The translations under genes were made by a program, and so were the position numbers. From positions 7,415,501-7,479,500 of the forward strand of contig NC_089731.1 of NCBI RefSeq assembly GCF_035083965.1: 64,000 bases of DNA. The letters run 5' to 3'. The notes beneath the pieces were generated by a model. It saw nothing but the letters and a program-made list of their open reading frames with translations, was not told where the DNA came from and did not search any database. The DNA comes from Branchiostoma lanceolatum (lineage: Eukaryota > Chordata > Leptocardii > Amphioxiformes > Branchiostomatidae). Position 1 is the stretch's first letter. The number at the start of each line of letters is the position of its first letter. This document shows positions 25,101-36,500 of this stretch, one piece after another.

Positions 25101-28100
25101 TTTAAAGGTGTTCCCACAATACAATTTTAAAGAGATATACAGCTTGCAACTTTGTACCCTGATATTTCTGTTCCTCCATTACAGGTCTGCAGGCTACCAG
25201 TCCCCAACTAAGGGACAGTACAATAATGGCGCTGTAGGGGTAAGACATCTTTAGTTTTTAGCCCTTGAAAATATGTTCAAAATACTCTGTTGGGTATATA
25301 AAAGGTTAGATCTACACACGTTTACAACGGATGAAAGATATCAAGTCATTTCTTTGTTGGCCTATTTTTGCCTCATCAAGACTTAAGATTTTGGAATTAC
25401 AATAACACGTATTTATATATTTTCCTTTGGTCCAGGGTTACTCCCGGCCAGCGACCTCAAACTCCCGGCCACCGACCCAAGCCGGCAGTCGTAGCCGCCC
25501 AAACACCGGTCCCAGCAGGCCCCCCACCGGCAACAGGAACGCAGGTGGGTTCTTATTTACCCCGAGCCGAAGGGAATGAATTATTGTTTTTGGCTTTGCC
25601 TGCTTGTGTATGTATGTATGTGTGTGTTTATATTTGCATGTATTTTTGTGCCAAATGGGATACTTTGTATACTTAATTTCCTCCATTAGCTATCATACAT
25701 GTAACAAATGGGCAGTGCTAAATTCAATTTTTGGATAGAGACTCATACAATGTGATCACTGACTGATAACCAGACAAGGTATTGTGATAAATCAATGGCT
25801 GAGAACTTCTTTGTTTCCATGGCTACAGGGGACACAGAGAGATCTGAGTTCCTGGCATCGCATACTGGGGTAAGTGTTTCCTGTTGTCTACATGCTTCTA
25901 GTCTATACCCTTTGATAGAGGAGCATGGGAGCTATTGTTGTGTGTTTGAGCTACGTGTAATATACACTTGTCTCTGTGCACTGTTCATTAGCATATCAAT
26001 TTTGTTAGACTTGTTTAGTGTAAATGGTGACATCATAAAATAGGATACTACCGGTATGTCAGAATCTGTTATACTTTTGCCAACAATTGTTGACGGCAGA
26101 AAAGTAGGACGTAAGGCTTTAATGACCACTGTCTGTTTTTTGCAGTCGGCTCGTCCCCTGGCGCCTGTGGTTGACGACCAGTTTCTCAGACCATCATCTA
26201 AAAGTAGCAAGTGAGTAATAGAACTCTTGATGAAGATGATTAGCCTGGGTGCCATCCGGGGCTCCTACACTTGCTACCCTGATTTTTTCAGGGTAGCGAG
26301 TGTAGAAGCCCCGGTAGTAATCGGATGGCACCTAGGCTAGGAGACGATAGACTTGCCTTGACATTTGAGTACCCTGAGGCCTTGGTTCAACTGGATTGGT
26401 CTATATGACATACATCATGTAAAGATTCAGTCTCTTTGCTGTTATTGTTATAGAGGTCTGCTGTACAAAAAGTTTGATTTGTGTATGTTGTGAAACCATC
26501 CTTAGACTTACAGTTGTACCCACTGTAACAGTGTTTTGCATTATACACAACATGAATCCATCACAATACAAATCCACTGCTTCCCCCAACAGCGTGAAAG
26601 ACTACTCCCAGGCGTTCGGCAGCCGTCCGAAGATCCCCCGAACTCCCGAGGTGGGAGGGGGGCGACTCAGCACACCACCACCCGGGCCGCAGAGGTCATC
26701 ATCTCCGCCTTTATCCAGGCCGACATCAGGCAGACAAAGTAAGGTCACCCCCACTTAAACCAGAGGTCACATGTACATGTAGGAGGTCATATCATTGTCA
26801 AACCCAACACGTCGAGATCTAGCCAATTATAATCGCTATACTGGTGGTAGACACTAGTTTTTTTGCATATTAGTATTGCCAACATTGTTTTGTCCTCACA
26901 TACATCGTATATTAGCCCTCAGGCAAGACGTTGCAGTAAACTTCAAGTCATCATTACTATTTGGACAACCCTGTCAGTCACAGCTGTGTAAAAAACCAAT
27001 GTACACTGCTATCTTCTTATCTCTTCAACTTAGTCCAGTGCCTAAAAGTGGCCAGCACTGGCCTTGCACTCAGCAATACTATTACAAAAAAATTTAACTT
27101 GAGCATTGGCCTCCTAAAATGTCTTGACAACCTTGTGGCATTCTTTAACTTTTCAAAAGGACTCTTTGATTGCTATCATCGTATAGTAAGTCCTTATAGC
27201 ATCCGAGGCTTTCCTCTTGTCTCACCCCCTCCCCCATTTTTCTTTCTTTGCCAAAGCATTGTCTACATTCTACCATGTTTGTGTGTTGATCCAAATCTGT
27301 ATGTATAAAAGTGTCCCATCTTTACTTGTAATTATGTGTTGAAGTTATGTGTCTGTAACAGTCAGTGTGCATCTTTCCCTGTGTTAACCACTTTCTGTTC
27401 CCATGGCTGCCCTTCCCTGGAAAAGGTTATTACTAAAACATGGTAGGTTATCACTAACTAACAGTAGGTTATCACTAACTAATGGTGGGTTATTGCTTAC
27501 TAATGATGGGCTATCACTAACTAACAGTGGGTTATCTCTAACTAACAGTGTGTTATCACTAATAGTGGGATATCACTAACTTATGGTGAGTTATCACTTA
27601 TTTATCACCACATCCCTTGGTCCAACCATTTGACTTCAGGAAGCTTTGTGTCACTTTATGGTGAATCACTTTCATTAGTAATACAGTCCTGTATCTTAAT
27701 CTCTCTCTTCTTTCTCCTTCCTGTCTCCTTCCCTCTCTCCTGCGCAGCTCTGCGTTTTCCTCCTGTCTCTCCTGACACGTCGGCCTATCGCTGTGATAAG
27801 GTAGACGTCACCATGTGGGCTTCACTCTTATTCTGTAGCACAGGAAGATTAGGTCTGTTCTTGTAAAGGCTTTGTCTGTAATGAGGCTAATGAACAATAA
27901 ACTGTTCTCCAACTCAAAACACTTCACTCAACGCAATTTTCGACCGAATCTCTTCATCAGCTATCTGACCCAAGTGCTGTAGTGATGTAATAAACTTGTT
28001 TACATTGATATTACAATGAGTAGCAGGTACCATACTGATTGGTCTGAGTTTGCTGAAATTTGTTACTGTAAATTTATTTCTGAGATGTTTTAAGTTTGTG

Positions 28101-28347
28101 GTTGAACCACAAAGACTGTGGATCTGAAACCGCCGTAACCATTCAGATATTTTCAGTATATTGTTCTGCATGCCTGTATTCTTGCTATATGTAGTTCAAT
28201 ACATCATACTTTGCCTTGTCTTCTTCAGAATAGATGTGGTAAAAGTGTTGATTTTTTGTTACAGGTGGAGCTTCTCGGAAGAGCACATCGGCCGACGTGG
28301 TCTCCCACCAGCAGAGGACAGCCTCCCGCAACAAGAAATCAGCTTAG
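13179..28347 (+). CDS. ARMC9: LisH domain-containing armadillo repeat protein ARMC9, 25 coding exons
   Basis: A ciliary-base protein linked to Joubert syndrome in humans (known for the family). Exons: 13179-13229, 14424-14549, 14971-15141, 15588-15743, 16172-16289, 16993-17084, 17522-17596, 17848-17934, 19142-19179, 19898-20018, 20318-20416, 20747-20961, 21404-21543, 21960-22036, 22467-22541, 22818-22970, 23733-23834, 24508-24540, 24949-25043, 25185-25239, 25436-25544, 25829-25869, 26146-26210, 26593-26738, 28265-28347. Every junction is GT-AG and in frame, giving about 840 residues (human about 818). The order is LisH (residues 1-45), [18 protein letters not shown] near 160, a coiled coil near 210-235, ADYHNLIG-like [18 protein letters not shown], an armadillo-like region about 345-580 ([27 protein letters not shown]), an acidic run near 583-600, and a Pro/Ser/Arg-rich disordered tail. 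Reading through at 26738 would give a shorter alternative end (stop at 26758). Confidence 0.95.
14586..14852 (-). mobile_element. tRNA-derived SINE-like element in an ARMC9 intron
   Basis: Read on the minus strand from 14852, the sequence has a tRNA-like head: TAGCATAACAGTTAGGCTG resembles an A box and GGTTCAAATC matches a B box. An unrelated body runs to about 14586. The tRNA acceptor stem is not intact, so this is not a tRNA gene. No target duplication was identified. Confidence 0.5.
16690..16930. repeat. AT-rich duplicated/inverted repeat in an ARMC9 intron
   Basis: TGTGACCCTAGCATTG at 16690 is mirrored by CAATGCTAGGGTCACA near 16847. The stretch GTTGCTAAATGAGTAATGTTT is present in two direct copies (about 16710 and 16822), as is TTTACTATGAACTTATG. 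It looks like a degenerate foldback element with partial tandem duplication. Confidence 0.5.
19656..19897 (+). repeat. Tandem duplication ending at an ARMC9 exon acceptor
   Basis: Two copies of about 107 bp (19656-19763 and 19791-19897) share ATCAAAATCATA, GAGAGAAGCTTA(G/A)ATTAATTA and GCTGCTACA...CTGTTCC. The second copy runs into the functional acceptor of the exon at 19898. The first ends in TGTGTCCCAGAAAAGGCCTG, a decayed likeness of that acceptor and exon start. Confidence 0.6.
21088..21240 (-). mobile_element. LINE 3' tail fragment, minus orientation, ARMC9 intron
   Basis: The reverse complement contains AATATAACCAGCTGCTGC, GTGTGTTATGCC and GGTTATACCGG-like blocks followed by ATACAG-type repeats. 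This is the same 3' UTR as the full LINE at 10270-10365. A further short minus-strand piece lies at about 22380-22440. Confidence 0.7.
22380..22440 (-). mobile_element. Short LINE 3' tail fragment, minus orientation
   Basis: CGCCGCAGGCACACAG and GCAGCAGCTGGTTATATTAC are the reverse complement of the LINE tail seen at 10262-10315. The fragment ends some 25 bp before the acceptor of the ARMC9 exon at 22467. Confidence 0.6.
23080..23290. mobile_element. MITE, TACTGTAAAT family (complete copy)
   Basis: It begins AACTGTAAATTC...AGCGGCAGTTTTATTT and ends AATAAAACCGCTGTGAAAG...GATTTACAGT, giving inverted ends over about 30 bp and no ORF. Relatives: 7632-10455 (split), 17370-17470, 46795-46949, 48303-48385, 55560-55735 and 57165-57321. 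All lie in introns of the genes described here. Confidence 0.6.
23376..23730 (-). mobile_element. Penelope-like element, 3' fragment
   Basis: The minus strand encodes [35 protein letters not shown] and [15 protein letters not shown]. This pattern is typical of the C-terminal GIY-YIG-linked region of Penelope-like retroelement proteins. A short tail follows with GATGAAGAGACAGAGAG. The fragment is inserted antisense in the ARMC9 intron and stops just before the acceptor of the exon at 23733. Only the C-terminal end of the ORF is present. Confidence 0.7.
23870..24195 (+). repeat. Pyrimidine-rich minisatellite, about 22-bp unit
   Basis: About 14 imperfect copies of a unit near CACTCTTCCTTGTACTGTTTT sit just inside the intron after ARMC9 exon 17 of the coding series (ends 23834). 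ORFs of 120-150 codons in three frames here are artefacts of the repeat. Confidence 0.85.
24765..24890 (+). mobile_element. Penelope-like tail relic
   Basis: GATGAAGGTTAGA, then TATCCGGTTAGTTGCTTGAGTAACT and TTTGGCATAGC, match the reverse complement of the small element at 58720-58830 (CTTCATCAACG, CCAGTTGCTTGAGTAATT). It is non-coding and lies in an ARMC9 intron. Confidence 0.45.
26241..26341. repeat. Foldback MITE in an ARMC9 intron
   Basis: TAGCCTGGGTGCCATCCGGG, then GCTCCTACACTTGCTACCCTGA, pairs with TCAGGGTAGCGAGTGTAGAAGC and CCGGATGGCACC-like sequence ending ACCTAGGCTA. The stem is about 48 bp with a loop of only a few T residues. There is no ORF. Confidence 0.75.
27426..27605 (+). repeat. 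Minisatellite, about 21-23-bp unit
   Basis: Seven to eight imperfect copies of GGTTATCACTAACTAACAGT-like units lie in the last ARMC9 intron. Unit length varies through small indels. Confidence 0.75.
27925..27985 (-). mobile_element. Penelope-like tail relic
   Basis: The reverse complement reads TGATGAAGAGATTCGGTCGA followed by AAAATTGCG. This is the usual short tail of Penelope-like elements, also seen in related form at 54340-54430. No coding part was recognised. Confidence 0.4.
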
Positions 28348-29140
28348 ACCCCACCCTCCCTACACATAGCTGCAGTAAGGCTCCACCCTCCCTACACATA
28401 GCTGCAGTAAGGCTCCACCCTCCTTACACATAGCTGCAGTAAGGCTCCACCCTCCCTACACATAGCTACAGTAAGGCTCCACCCTCCTTACACATAGCTG
28501 CAGTAAGGCTCCACCCTCCCTACACGTAGCTACAGTAAGGCTCCACCCTCCCTACACATAGCTACAGTAAGGCTCCACCCTCCCTACACATAGCTGCAGG
28601 AAGGCTCCATCCTCCCTACACATAGCTGCAGTAAGGCTCCACCCTCCCTACACATAGCTACAGTAAGGCTCCACCCTCCCTACACATAGCTACAGTAAGG
28701 CTCCACCCTCCTTACACATAGCTGCAGTAAGGCTCCACCCTCCCTACACATAGCTACAGTAAGGCTCCACCCTCCCTACACATAGCTGCAGTAAGGCTCC
28801 ACCCTCCCTACACATAGCTGCAGTAAGACCCCACCCTCCCTACACATAGCTGCAGTAAGGCTCCACCCTCCCTACACATAGCTGCAGTAAGGCTCCACCC
28901 TCCCTACACATAGCTGCAGTAAGACCCCACCCTCCCTACACATAGCTGCAGTAAGGCTCCATCCTCCCTACACATAGCTGCAGTAAGGCTCCACCCTCCC
29001 TACACATAGCTGCAGTAAGGCTCCACCCTCCCTACACATAGCTGCAGTAAGGCTCCACCCTCCCTACACATAGCTGCAGTAAGACCCCACCCTCCCTACA
29101 CATAGCTGCAGTAAGGCTCCATCCTCCCTACACATGTATG
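28347..29140 (+). repeat. 32-bp minisatellite in the ARMC9 3' UTR
   Basis: About 25 copies of a 32-bp unit (CCACCCTCCCTACACATAGC plus TGCAGTAAGGCT) start at the ARMC9 stop codon. Variants alternate GCTGCAG/GCTACAG and GGCTCC/GACCCC, and blocks of variants recur, so the array probably grew by multi-unit duplications. The last copy degenerates near 29140. Confidence 0.9.
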
Positions 29141-29149
29141 GAGCTGCAG

Positions 29150-31440
29150 TATATATGCAGTAAGGTTACCCCATAGATTAGGCATATGCTGTAAAATCTG
29201 ATCTACATGTCATGTATAATTGTAATGGTATTGCAGAAGTCCAGCAGTACTTATACACGCAGTACCTCTACTTATGAACAGTTGCTGTTATGTGAACAAC
29301 TTCTCTTCTAATTGATATGATAGACCATACCAACAGCTTACAGTCCTACAAATGCTCAAGTTTTATTAGAGATTTGTGATTTTCTGGAAAAGTGGCATTT
29401 ATTTATGGACCCAAACAGATGTTAACTTGTTGCTGTCAAGTTCTTTGTCAAGAAGTACCGGTAGCATATATGCTGGTAGCAGAAGGCTATATTTGAGCAC
29501 AATGAAGTTATTGCAGCAGTGCTATGAAATGTTACCTGTATAGCTGTATTAACTAGTTATCCCGTTACCTTCAATAGATAATGAGAAGGGAGGACTGTCT
29601 AGAAATGGGAAGAGATGTGAGGAAATCTCTAGGATAGTGTTGACCTAAAGTTGTCAAACTGAAAAATGAAATGTTTTGTATAGAACTGAGTACTGAATCC
29701 AAGTAATATTAAGTCCAGAGGCATCAACTGTCAGTATCTTCTCAAATCTTTTTGCTGTTTACCCAAACGTCTATACTCTTAACTGTCCAGAGATGATTTT
29801 GAAATATTTATCAATTTGTATCAATTTGTGTGATACTTCCAATTGTTGAACTTTTATATCATACCAAGGAGGTTAAAATCTATTTTTTACCTCCTTGATC
29901 ATACTTAGAATATTTTACCAGATGCATATTTTACAAATTCCGTAATCATTCCAAATGGCAGAGACCGGCATATTGTAAGTTGTGTTGCTTGAAAGACATG
30001 AGGAAAGGGGTTTGCAAAAGAGCTGAAGACCATATCAGATCAAAATGAATGTACGTACAAGCCATACTGCAGAGAGTTAGCTCTTCAAAACAGCCTTATT
30101 CTGATTGTGAATTGTGTACACCTCTACTTTTTTTCCAGTATCAAACCAGAAAATACAGATTTTGTTTTGCAGTATGATTTGATTGCTAGACAGGTGACTA
30201 CAACAAACCATAGACACATGAAAAAGGTGTTCCTAAGTTTTCACAAAAATCTGAGGGTCGAATTATCCACCTGCTCAAGCCTTAAATTCTGAGATGCTCA
30301 TCCTTAGATGTTCTAAATTCTGATAGGGGATTGATTTTTGCTTCATTCCAGTCAAGGTGGTACAATTTTTAAAAGGATTGAAATTGTGTGTTTGTATAAT
30401 AATAGCTTGATATGTTGCTGTTACTTATAATAGTACTCTAATCATTCCAAATTTGCAGAACTGAATTGCATCAACTTCTGCAATCATTGTTTCTTGCCAA
30501 TGTATTTCTCTACATAAGCATCTGTAAAAAATGTATCCCAATTCCATAACAGGATGAAGTTTTTCTGCATTTGCAACTTTTATATGTAAAATGTCTTTAT
30601 GTACTCTTGCAGTATTGTGTGTACAATGTATGTTAGAGCCAGGATTCACACTGTATGGTTAGTACATTGTAGTGTACTACTACTAGGATTATTCAGTGTT
30701 ACTGTTAGTCTACAGATAGTGTTACTGATCGCAAGTAGTCGTCTCAGTATAAACTTCTCACATTTCTTTGCAGTAAAGTAATTCATGTGTAGCGTTATCC
30801 TCTTTGATGTTTAAATTCAATTCAAAGTAACTTATTTATGAAGTTGTTACATCTCAATACTTAGACGGATTGAATAAATGTCCATGGACGCATGACACAT
30901 TCTCTTACCAAATTGTGTGAAATTATCTACTTTTTGATATTAGTTATGTAGGGATGATAGCATTTATATGATGCAACTATCTAGTCTTCATAGAGAGGGC
31001 AAAGCTGTACCAATGCACCTGTGAATAGTTTAATCAGGGTGGTAAGTCACTGGTGACCAAGTTCTATGTACAAAACCAAAGAGTTACTACCTAGACCGAC
31101 GTAGATAGTGACTGGTTCTACTTTGCACTTCAACAGCGACACCTAGCTGCAGTGACATAATCAGTACTATTGCCCTGAGGAAGGTGATAGACGGTCTGGT
31201 ATTACCCTTCGGTTGTGTATAAAGACCTTTGTTAACAACTTTACCAATGCAGCATGGGCCTTATCCTGCAAGGCCAATGGCGAAGCAGAGGTATTAAAGG
31301 TGCCCTAGGCGATTTCAGGGGGTAAAACTTGAAATATTCCGGGGAAAACAATTCTGTTTTGTGAGGTTGAAATTTACATTTGCTTCCCCATATATGGTAC
31401 ACTTTTAGACAAAGAACGAGGCTTGAGAGAAATGCATGAG
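29150..31440. other. Non-coding stretch (ARMC9 3' UTR/intergenic)
   Basis: I see no supported exon. It contains a small palindrome (ACCAAGGAGGTTAAA and ACCTCCTTGAT, 29865-29900) and a Penelope-like tail at 31165-31235 (CCTGAGGAAGGTGATAGACG). AATAAA motifs such as that near 30872 could end the ARMC9 transcript, but none is preferred. Confidence 0.4.
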
Positions 31441-31458
31441 AGTAGTTTGTTTTCTTCC

Positions 31459-31464
31459 TTTATT
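31459..31464 (-). promoter_or_regulatory. Candidate polyadenylation signal of the DIPK1-like gene
   Basis: AATAAA on the minus strand lies about 120 nt past the stop codon of the kinase-like gene. Confidence 0.45.
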
Positions 31465-31582
31465 TCATAAAAAGTATGTTTACTATACAAATGTGTATGT
31501 ATTGCACCTTGCCCGTCGACCGATCACACTTCTATTGACTAGATCCCATTCTACAAATTTCCACTGTTATGTCCTACTCTCA

Positions 31583-33531
31583 TTATTGCACAGTTTTGTA
31601 GGCTCGTAGGATTCTGTTGAATTTGTTCCATACGTACAGGATGCCCTTTTCTCTGAACTCCTCAACTGTAGTGAACAGCGGCAGCCCTTCGCACTCTCGA
31701 ACCAGCTGCGTCACCTGTTTGAAAAGCTTCTTGTCCACTCCCAGATCCGACACCACTGTCCTGTCCAGTAGGACTGGCGACATGGTGCTCGTACAGAAGT
31801 TGTGGAGGTCGTCTTGTTTCATGACGTCACGGCATCGTCCTCGTTCTTCATCGCACGTGGAAGAACAGTCCTCATAGTGTTCAATCCCACAGTCTTCATC
31901 TGTTTGACACTGCCTGTAGCTGAGGTCCAACAGAGCCGCGTTTGTCGACATCACCGCGTCCATGTCGATGTACTTGACCCTCCCAGTGTCGCTGATTCCG
32001 TAGTTACCAAGGTGACTGTCGCAGCATCGTACCGCCGTCCCGTACTGGGAACTAAAGTCGTACAGAATTCCGAACGTCTGGTTGATAAAGTCGACCCTCT
32101 CTTGCCATCCTGGGACTCGAACTTGTCGGAAGTTGTGGTCTAAATATTTCGCAGCATGCTCACCGTACTGCCCTAATGCTGGAGCTAGGATTTCGCTGAT
32201 GTCATCTAAGACAAAGGTTGGTAAGACGTCAAGAATGTGATCATCACTTCCAAAGACTTCGGAGGAAGGATACTTGATCTTCTGCACGGCGTAGAATCCA
32301 CCGCAGTAACCCAAAATGTCCAAGGTGGACTCGCTGTCATTCAGAGCCAGCAGCATGAAGAATTCCCGCTGCATCAGAAGACTGAACATGTTGGAAAATT
32401 CGCTCTGTGACACCTCTCCATCAGAGTCACCATCAGCGTATAACACTGTCCTTTGCCCAAAGTTGTGACAAGATTCGTTGCTTACGAACTCTTTCATACA
32501 AATGTCACGCGCCTGCTTCTCTATGAGGTAGGAATAGTTCAGATAAGTGTCTTCTAAATGGTGTGACTGTGCCACCATCTCGTACCAGCTTGGGCTGGAA
32601 AACTTGAGGATCACCTCCGCCTGGTCATGTGACCCGCGGTCCCCTGTGCTCCCAGGACACGTGGAGGACTTGTTTCTCGGGTCGGAGGCTGAGGCAGCGG
32701 TGGACGGTGAGCTGTTCGGAGCAGATGGCGTCACACAACGGTCCCTGCACTTTCCTGTCAGCATACAAACCACACTGCAAAGAAACATTGGGAGGAATTA
32801 GTTAGTATTCAAACCCCCCAATTGTATTCCCCAAATGTTTCTTTGAGCTACAACACACTAGAGGTACATCAATTTAATTCAACTTCTCAGATTTGTAGCC
32901 TGATTGAATCGTGCTCATAGCTGCCCGCCCAACATCCGCTATCCCCCTAGAACAAGGGCCATGGGCTGCTACAGCCTTGCATAGTAGAGTAGAGACTATC
33001 ATCTTCTTATCTGATTTGAAAAAAAAAAAGAATTATGTGTCCCCCAAACCCCAAAATGCTCAAATTCTAGCTCCAACAATTGATGAAATCCTTGTTTTTC
33101 AAGATGTTATAGTTTTCCCAATTCATCAAAAAGCATTAAAAGTTCAAAATTCATTGTTTGAAATATTAACCTGCATGATAAGTTGACTTTGTGGCTTGCA
33201 TGGTAGCACTGGGGTCCGACTATCACAGGGCCCCACGTTTTCTCTTTTATTTTGAGCAGCAGTCCCTGAATTTTTCTCATAATACATGGTGTATCTTTGA
33301 AAATTAAAGATTATGTCCTGTGCCTCCATAATGCAATGAACAACGTTGTTAACCCCTCTCAAGAAGAAGTAATGACTCTCCCCTCACCACGTATGTAAGG
33401 TGCTGTGTGGTGCATCTCCCTTCATCGTTCAGGATGTTCAGCAGCAAGTTTGACAGCACCAGGACAGCAATGACAGGGAACAGCACGGCTGTCAGCCTGC
33501 TGAACAGCTTCCACACAGCTGGCAGCTCCAT
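31583..33531 (-). CDS. DIPK1/FAM69-like secretory-pathway protein kinase, 2 exons, with an apparent frameshift
   Basis: Exon 1 (33388-33531) encodes a short cytoplasmic start, one membrane span (VLFPVIAVLVLSNLLLNIL) and a lumenal Cys; exon 2 is 31583-32774. Spliced in frame, exon 2 begins CGLYADRKVQGPLCDAICSE, the Cys-rich stretch typical of FAM69. That frame runs into a stop after WEHRGPRVT. The rest of the protein lies in the +1 frame: VILKFSS (N-lobe Lys), an EF-hand-like DGDSDGEVSQSEF, a DSHLGNYG catalytic loop, YIDMD, and a Cys-rich tail. Dropping one G of the GGGG run at 32641-32644 reconnects both parts into about 444 residues, close to the family's 420-430. This could be a sequencing or assembly error, a null allele or a young pseudogene. 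The family is known as type II ER membrane proteins. Confidence 0.8.
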
Positions 33532-36500
33532 ACCGACCTTGGCATATCAACAGAAATTACATGTAAGTTCTCTTGGTTAAATGTACTCCGTTTGTTACCG
33601 GTGACAATGTGTCTTGTCACCAATAAGCCCATTCACGGTTGCGACTACGCATGTGCAGTGTCAAAGGTAAAGGCCCCTGAGACGTTAACAAAACCCGTCG
33701 GGCGTTGCTATGCAAATCTAGACAATGTCCAGACGAGAACTGTTTCGTGATAAACCAGGGGCCTCCAGGCGACTAAGAAAGCGGACAATTAACACATTGC
33801 AACTGTTGTTTAACCGCATCTATCTTAAAGATGATTACTGCTGTGAATATTACAGTGTGTTTCAGAATAGATCATTTCTAATCCTGGTGTTAGAAGGAAC
33901 TTGATAAAACCAAGGACATTACATCCTTCATCAAACTCAATGGTCGGCGGTACTGGCACCTGATTTGAAATGGCTACAGCTGGCCTGGGTGCCGCTGTCA
34001 ATCAATTTGCGTTGTTGAGTACCCCATGGGACCGTGTTTGCTACACAGTTGATCGCTTAGCAGAGTGTCAAACTACGTAAAATTGGACGCGACTGTTTTT
34101 ATATGTAGCTAATCATTGTGACTACAGGAGGTTGACAGCTGCGCTAGATGGCTGGGTTGCCAGGTTTGACTGTGTCCACAGTGGACTGTGTCATTATGAT
34201 GTCTCTAAAAACATAAAACGAAGGAGAGCTGACTTCCTCCTCCTACTGCTATGTTCCTTTGATCACTGACTAAAACCCCGCTAATATGAAAGATACTATA
34301 CGTAATCCAACGATCGAGAAACCCGGAAGTGAGTTCATCCAGCAGGGAAGCGTGCTCAAAGTAACCAGTAAAATAGTTCTATCCATTACGAACCTGCTTC
34401 TGTGGTGACCGGAGCTCTTTGGTCTGATAACTGCTTCATCCGTGCGAAAAATTGTCTGTCCTATTATTTCCAAACGTGGACAGACTGGTTTTATGTGCGG
34501 CGTTTTGCGTTACTAGGCCAGGGAGCAAAGGTCAGCTCCATGACAATATTGGAACGACATCTAGCGAGATTGCGGTACTGCAGATTGGGCGCTGATGGGG
34601 TATGTGGTCCCAGTTTGTAAAATGTGACAGTATACCAGACATTAGGCTCAAAGTCAGTGAACACTTTCCCGAACAGGCCCAGACATTTAGAATAACCCTA
34701 AACACTGGTTGACATAAAAAAACTAGAGTTCCACGAACACATTATCTTCGCCAAATAATCAAGGCTTATTATGGAGAGTGATTAATATTTACGTGCTTAT
34801 CACCCCCTGCAAATTTGATCATGCACCATACCATTTGGAAGTTATGATGGGGCGAATGAGTCCAGTCTAGATATGGTTAAAAATCATTTGGTGGTACCGG
34901 ACTAGTATATGTCTAGAGTGTGCTGATATATGTTATAACAGGTCATGAAAAAATATGAGTATGTTGATATTATATGGGCCACAAAGGTTCGATATTGCAG
35001 TGTTGTAAGTTGAAAGTGATGATGAAATAGTGAAGTCAATATATATGAATAGAATAAATCTGGCTGGTTGTTGACGTGTCTTTAGGTGTTTTTGTCAGGC
35101 TTTCTATTTTGTCCCTATTTCCTTATGTCGCCTACCAAAAATCATAAAGATTCATTGAAGCTTTCTTGAGTTATGCTCCTGACATACATTCAGACCCACC
35201 TAACAGATTTTTCAACCGAAAACATAATCTTCTCCGAGTACAAATACTCGGCGAAGATAAAAAAGGATAGACTTTTAGGTGCCCCGCCATCAATGCATCA
35301 CTGTCGCCACCCGTACTAAAGCGCCACCTATGTTCACATACATATATATCACTTCTGGATCTTCAACTTCTATATACTATACTATACTATACTATACTAT
35401 ACTATACTATACTATACTATACTATACTATACTATAGATATACTATAGATATACTAGTATACTATATATAGATATACTAGCCTACAAACCCTGCAGTGAT
35501 GGCCGGTGGTGGTGGCCAGTACTAGTGGTGGTGCAACAACAAACAAAAACATTGGTATATGAGAACGTAAATCTATATATTTGTGGACGTGTTTCGCTTT
35601 CCATTGACAACAATTGGTCTTTTCCTTTTAACTATTTATCCACTCATATAATAACTACCTGGGCACACAGTGCATATGTGTTTTAAAGTCTCCAACTAGT
35701 TTGCTTCGTATCACGCATCAGTAACACATGTACACACGTCGGCCATGACTCTTTGCTGATGTCCATAACTCTCTTTAAATAGCTTCTACTAGTAACTGAA
35801 GTACTGTGAATGAATTGCGGCAACCTTTCTTCGACAGTGAACAATTATGTTCAAATGTGACTAGAAGTCCTCTTCGTGATAAACTTCCCGTCGAGTTAAC
35901 TTGAACGCTGTAAGTAGAGGTCAAGACCGGTTCAAGGAGAACAATGGATGTGATCGTTCGCACTCGCTTCAGACGCGCAAGTTTTCCCAGGTCCCAATCA
36001 GTGATTGTAATGAAATCTAAGCATCTGACGAAGGCCGCTGTACGTCATCCATCATTTGGTTGGGTCGCGTGTGTCCTCATGTAGCTTTAGAGTCCAGATG
36101 AACTGTAATGAACTGTATGTACACTGAGTGAAAACATTTGTTTTCGTCCTCTTCATTTATCATTGGCTCGATTTACACACGGGTTTTTCACCCCGACCAA
36201 TCGACCTCTTTGAAACTCAGATTCGAATCAGCCATGACCCGACAAATCGCTTTCTAAGTTGCCTGAACGACTTAATCTGAGAAAACCGAAACTCGCCAGT
36301 GAGATGTGGGGAGGTGTCAGCTTTTAAAGGATGTTTTTAGATTGACAATGTTGGCACTTTGGAAAGTATACAAGCCGACCACGATTAAACCTTTCCCAAA
36401 AAGTAGTTTCTACTACTTTTCTTCAAAAGTTTCATGGCGGAGTCCACTCAGAAAACGCAGCATTGGGCCATTGTTGATTAATTACACTGAAAAGGCCGCG

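Noticed and set aside
28347..29140. CRISPR array (regular 32-bp repeats)
   Set aside because: The repeats are directly adjacent with no unique spacers, in an animal gene 3' UTR.
31583..32788. The 401-codon minus-strand ORF taken as a complete protein with its own ATG
   Set aside because: Its first 45 or so residues are out of the family frame; the true start is the exon at 33388-33531, and the ATG lies partly in the splice acceptor.
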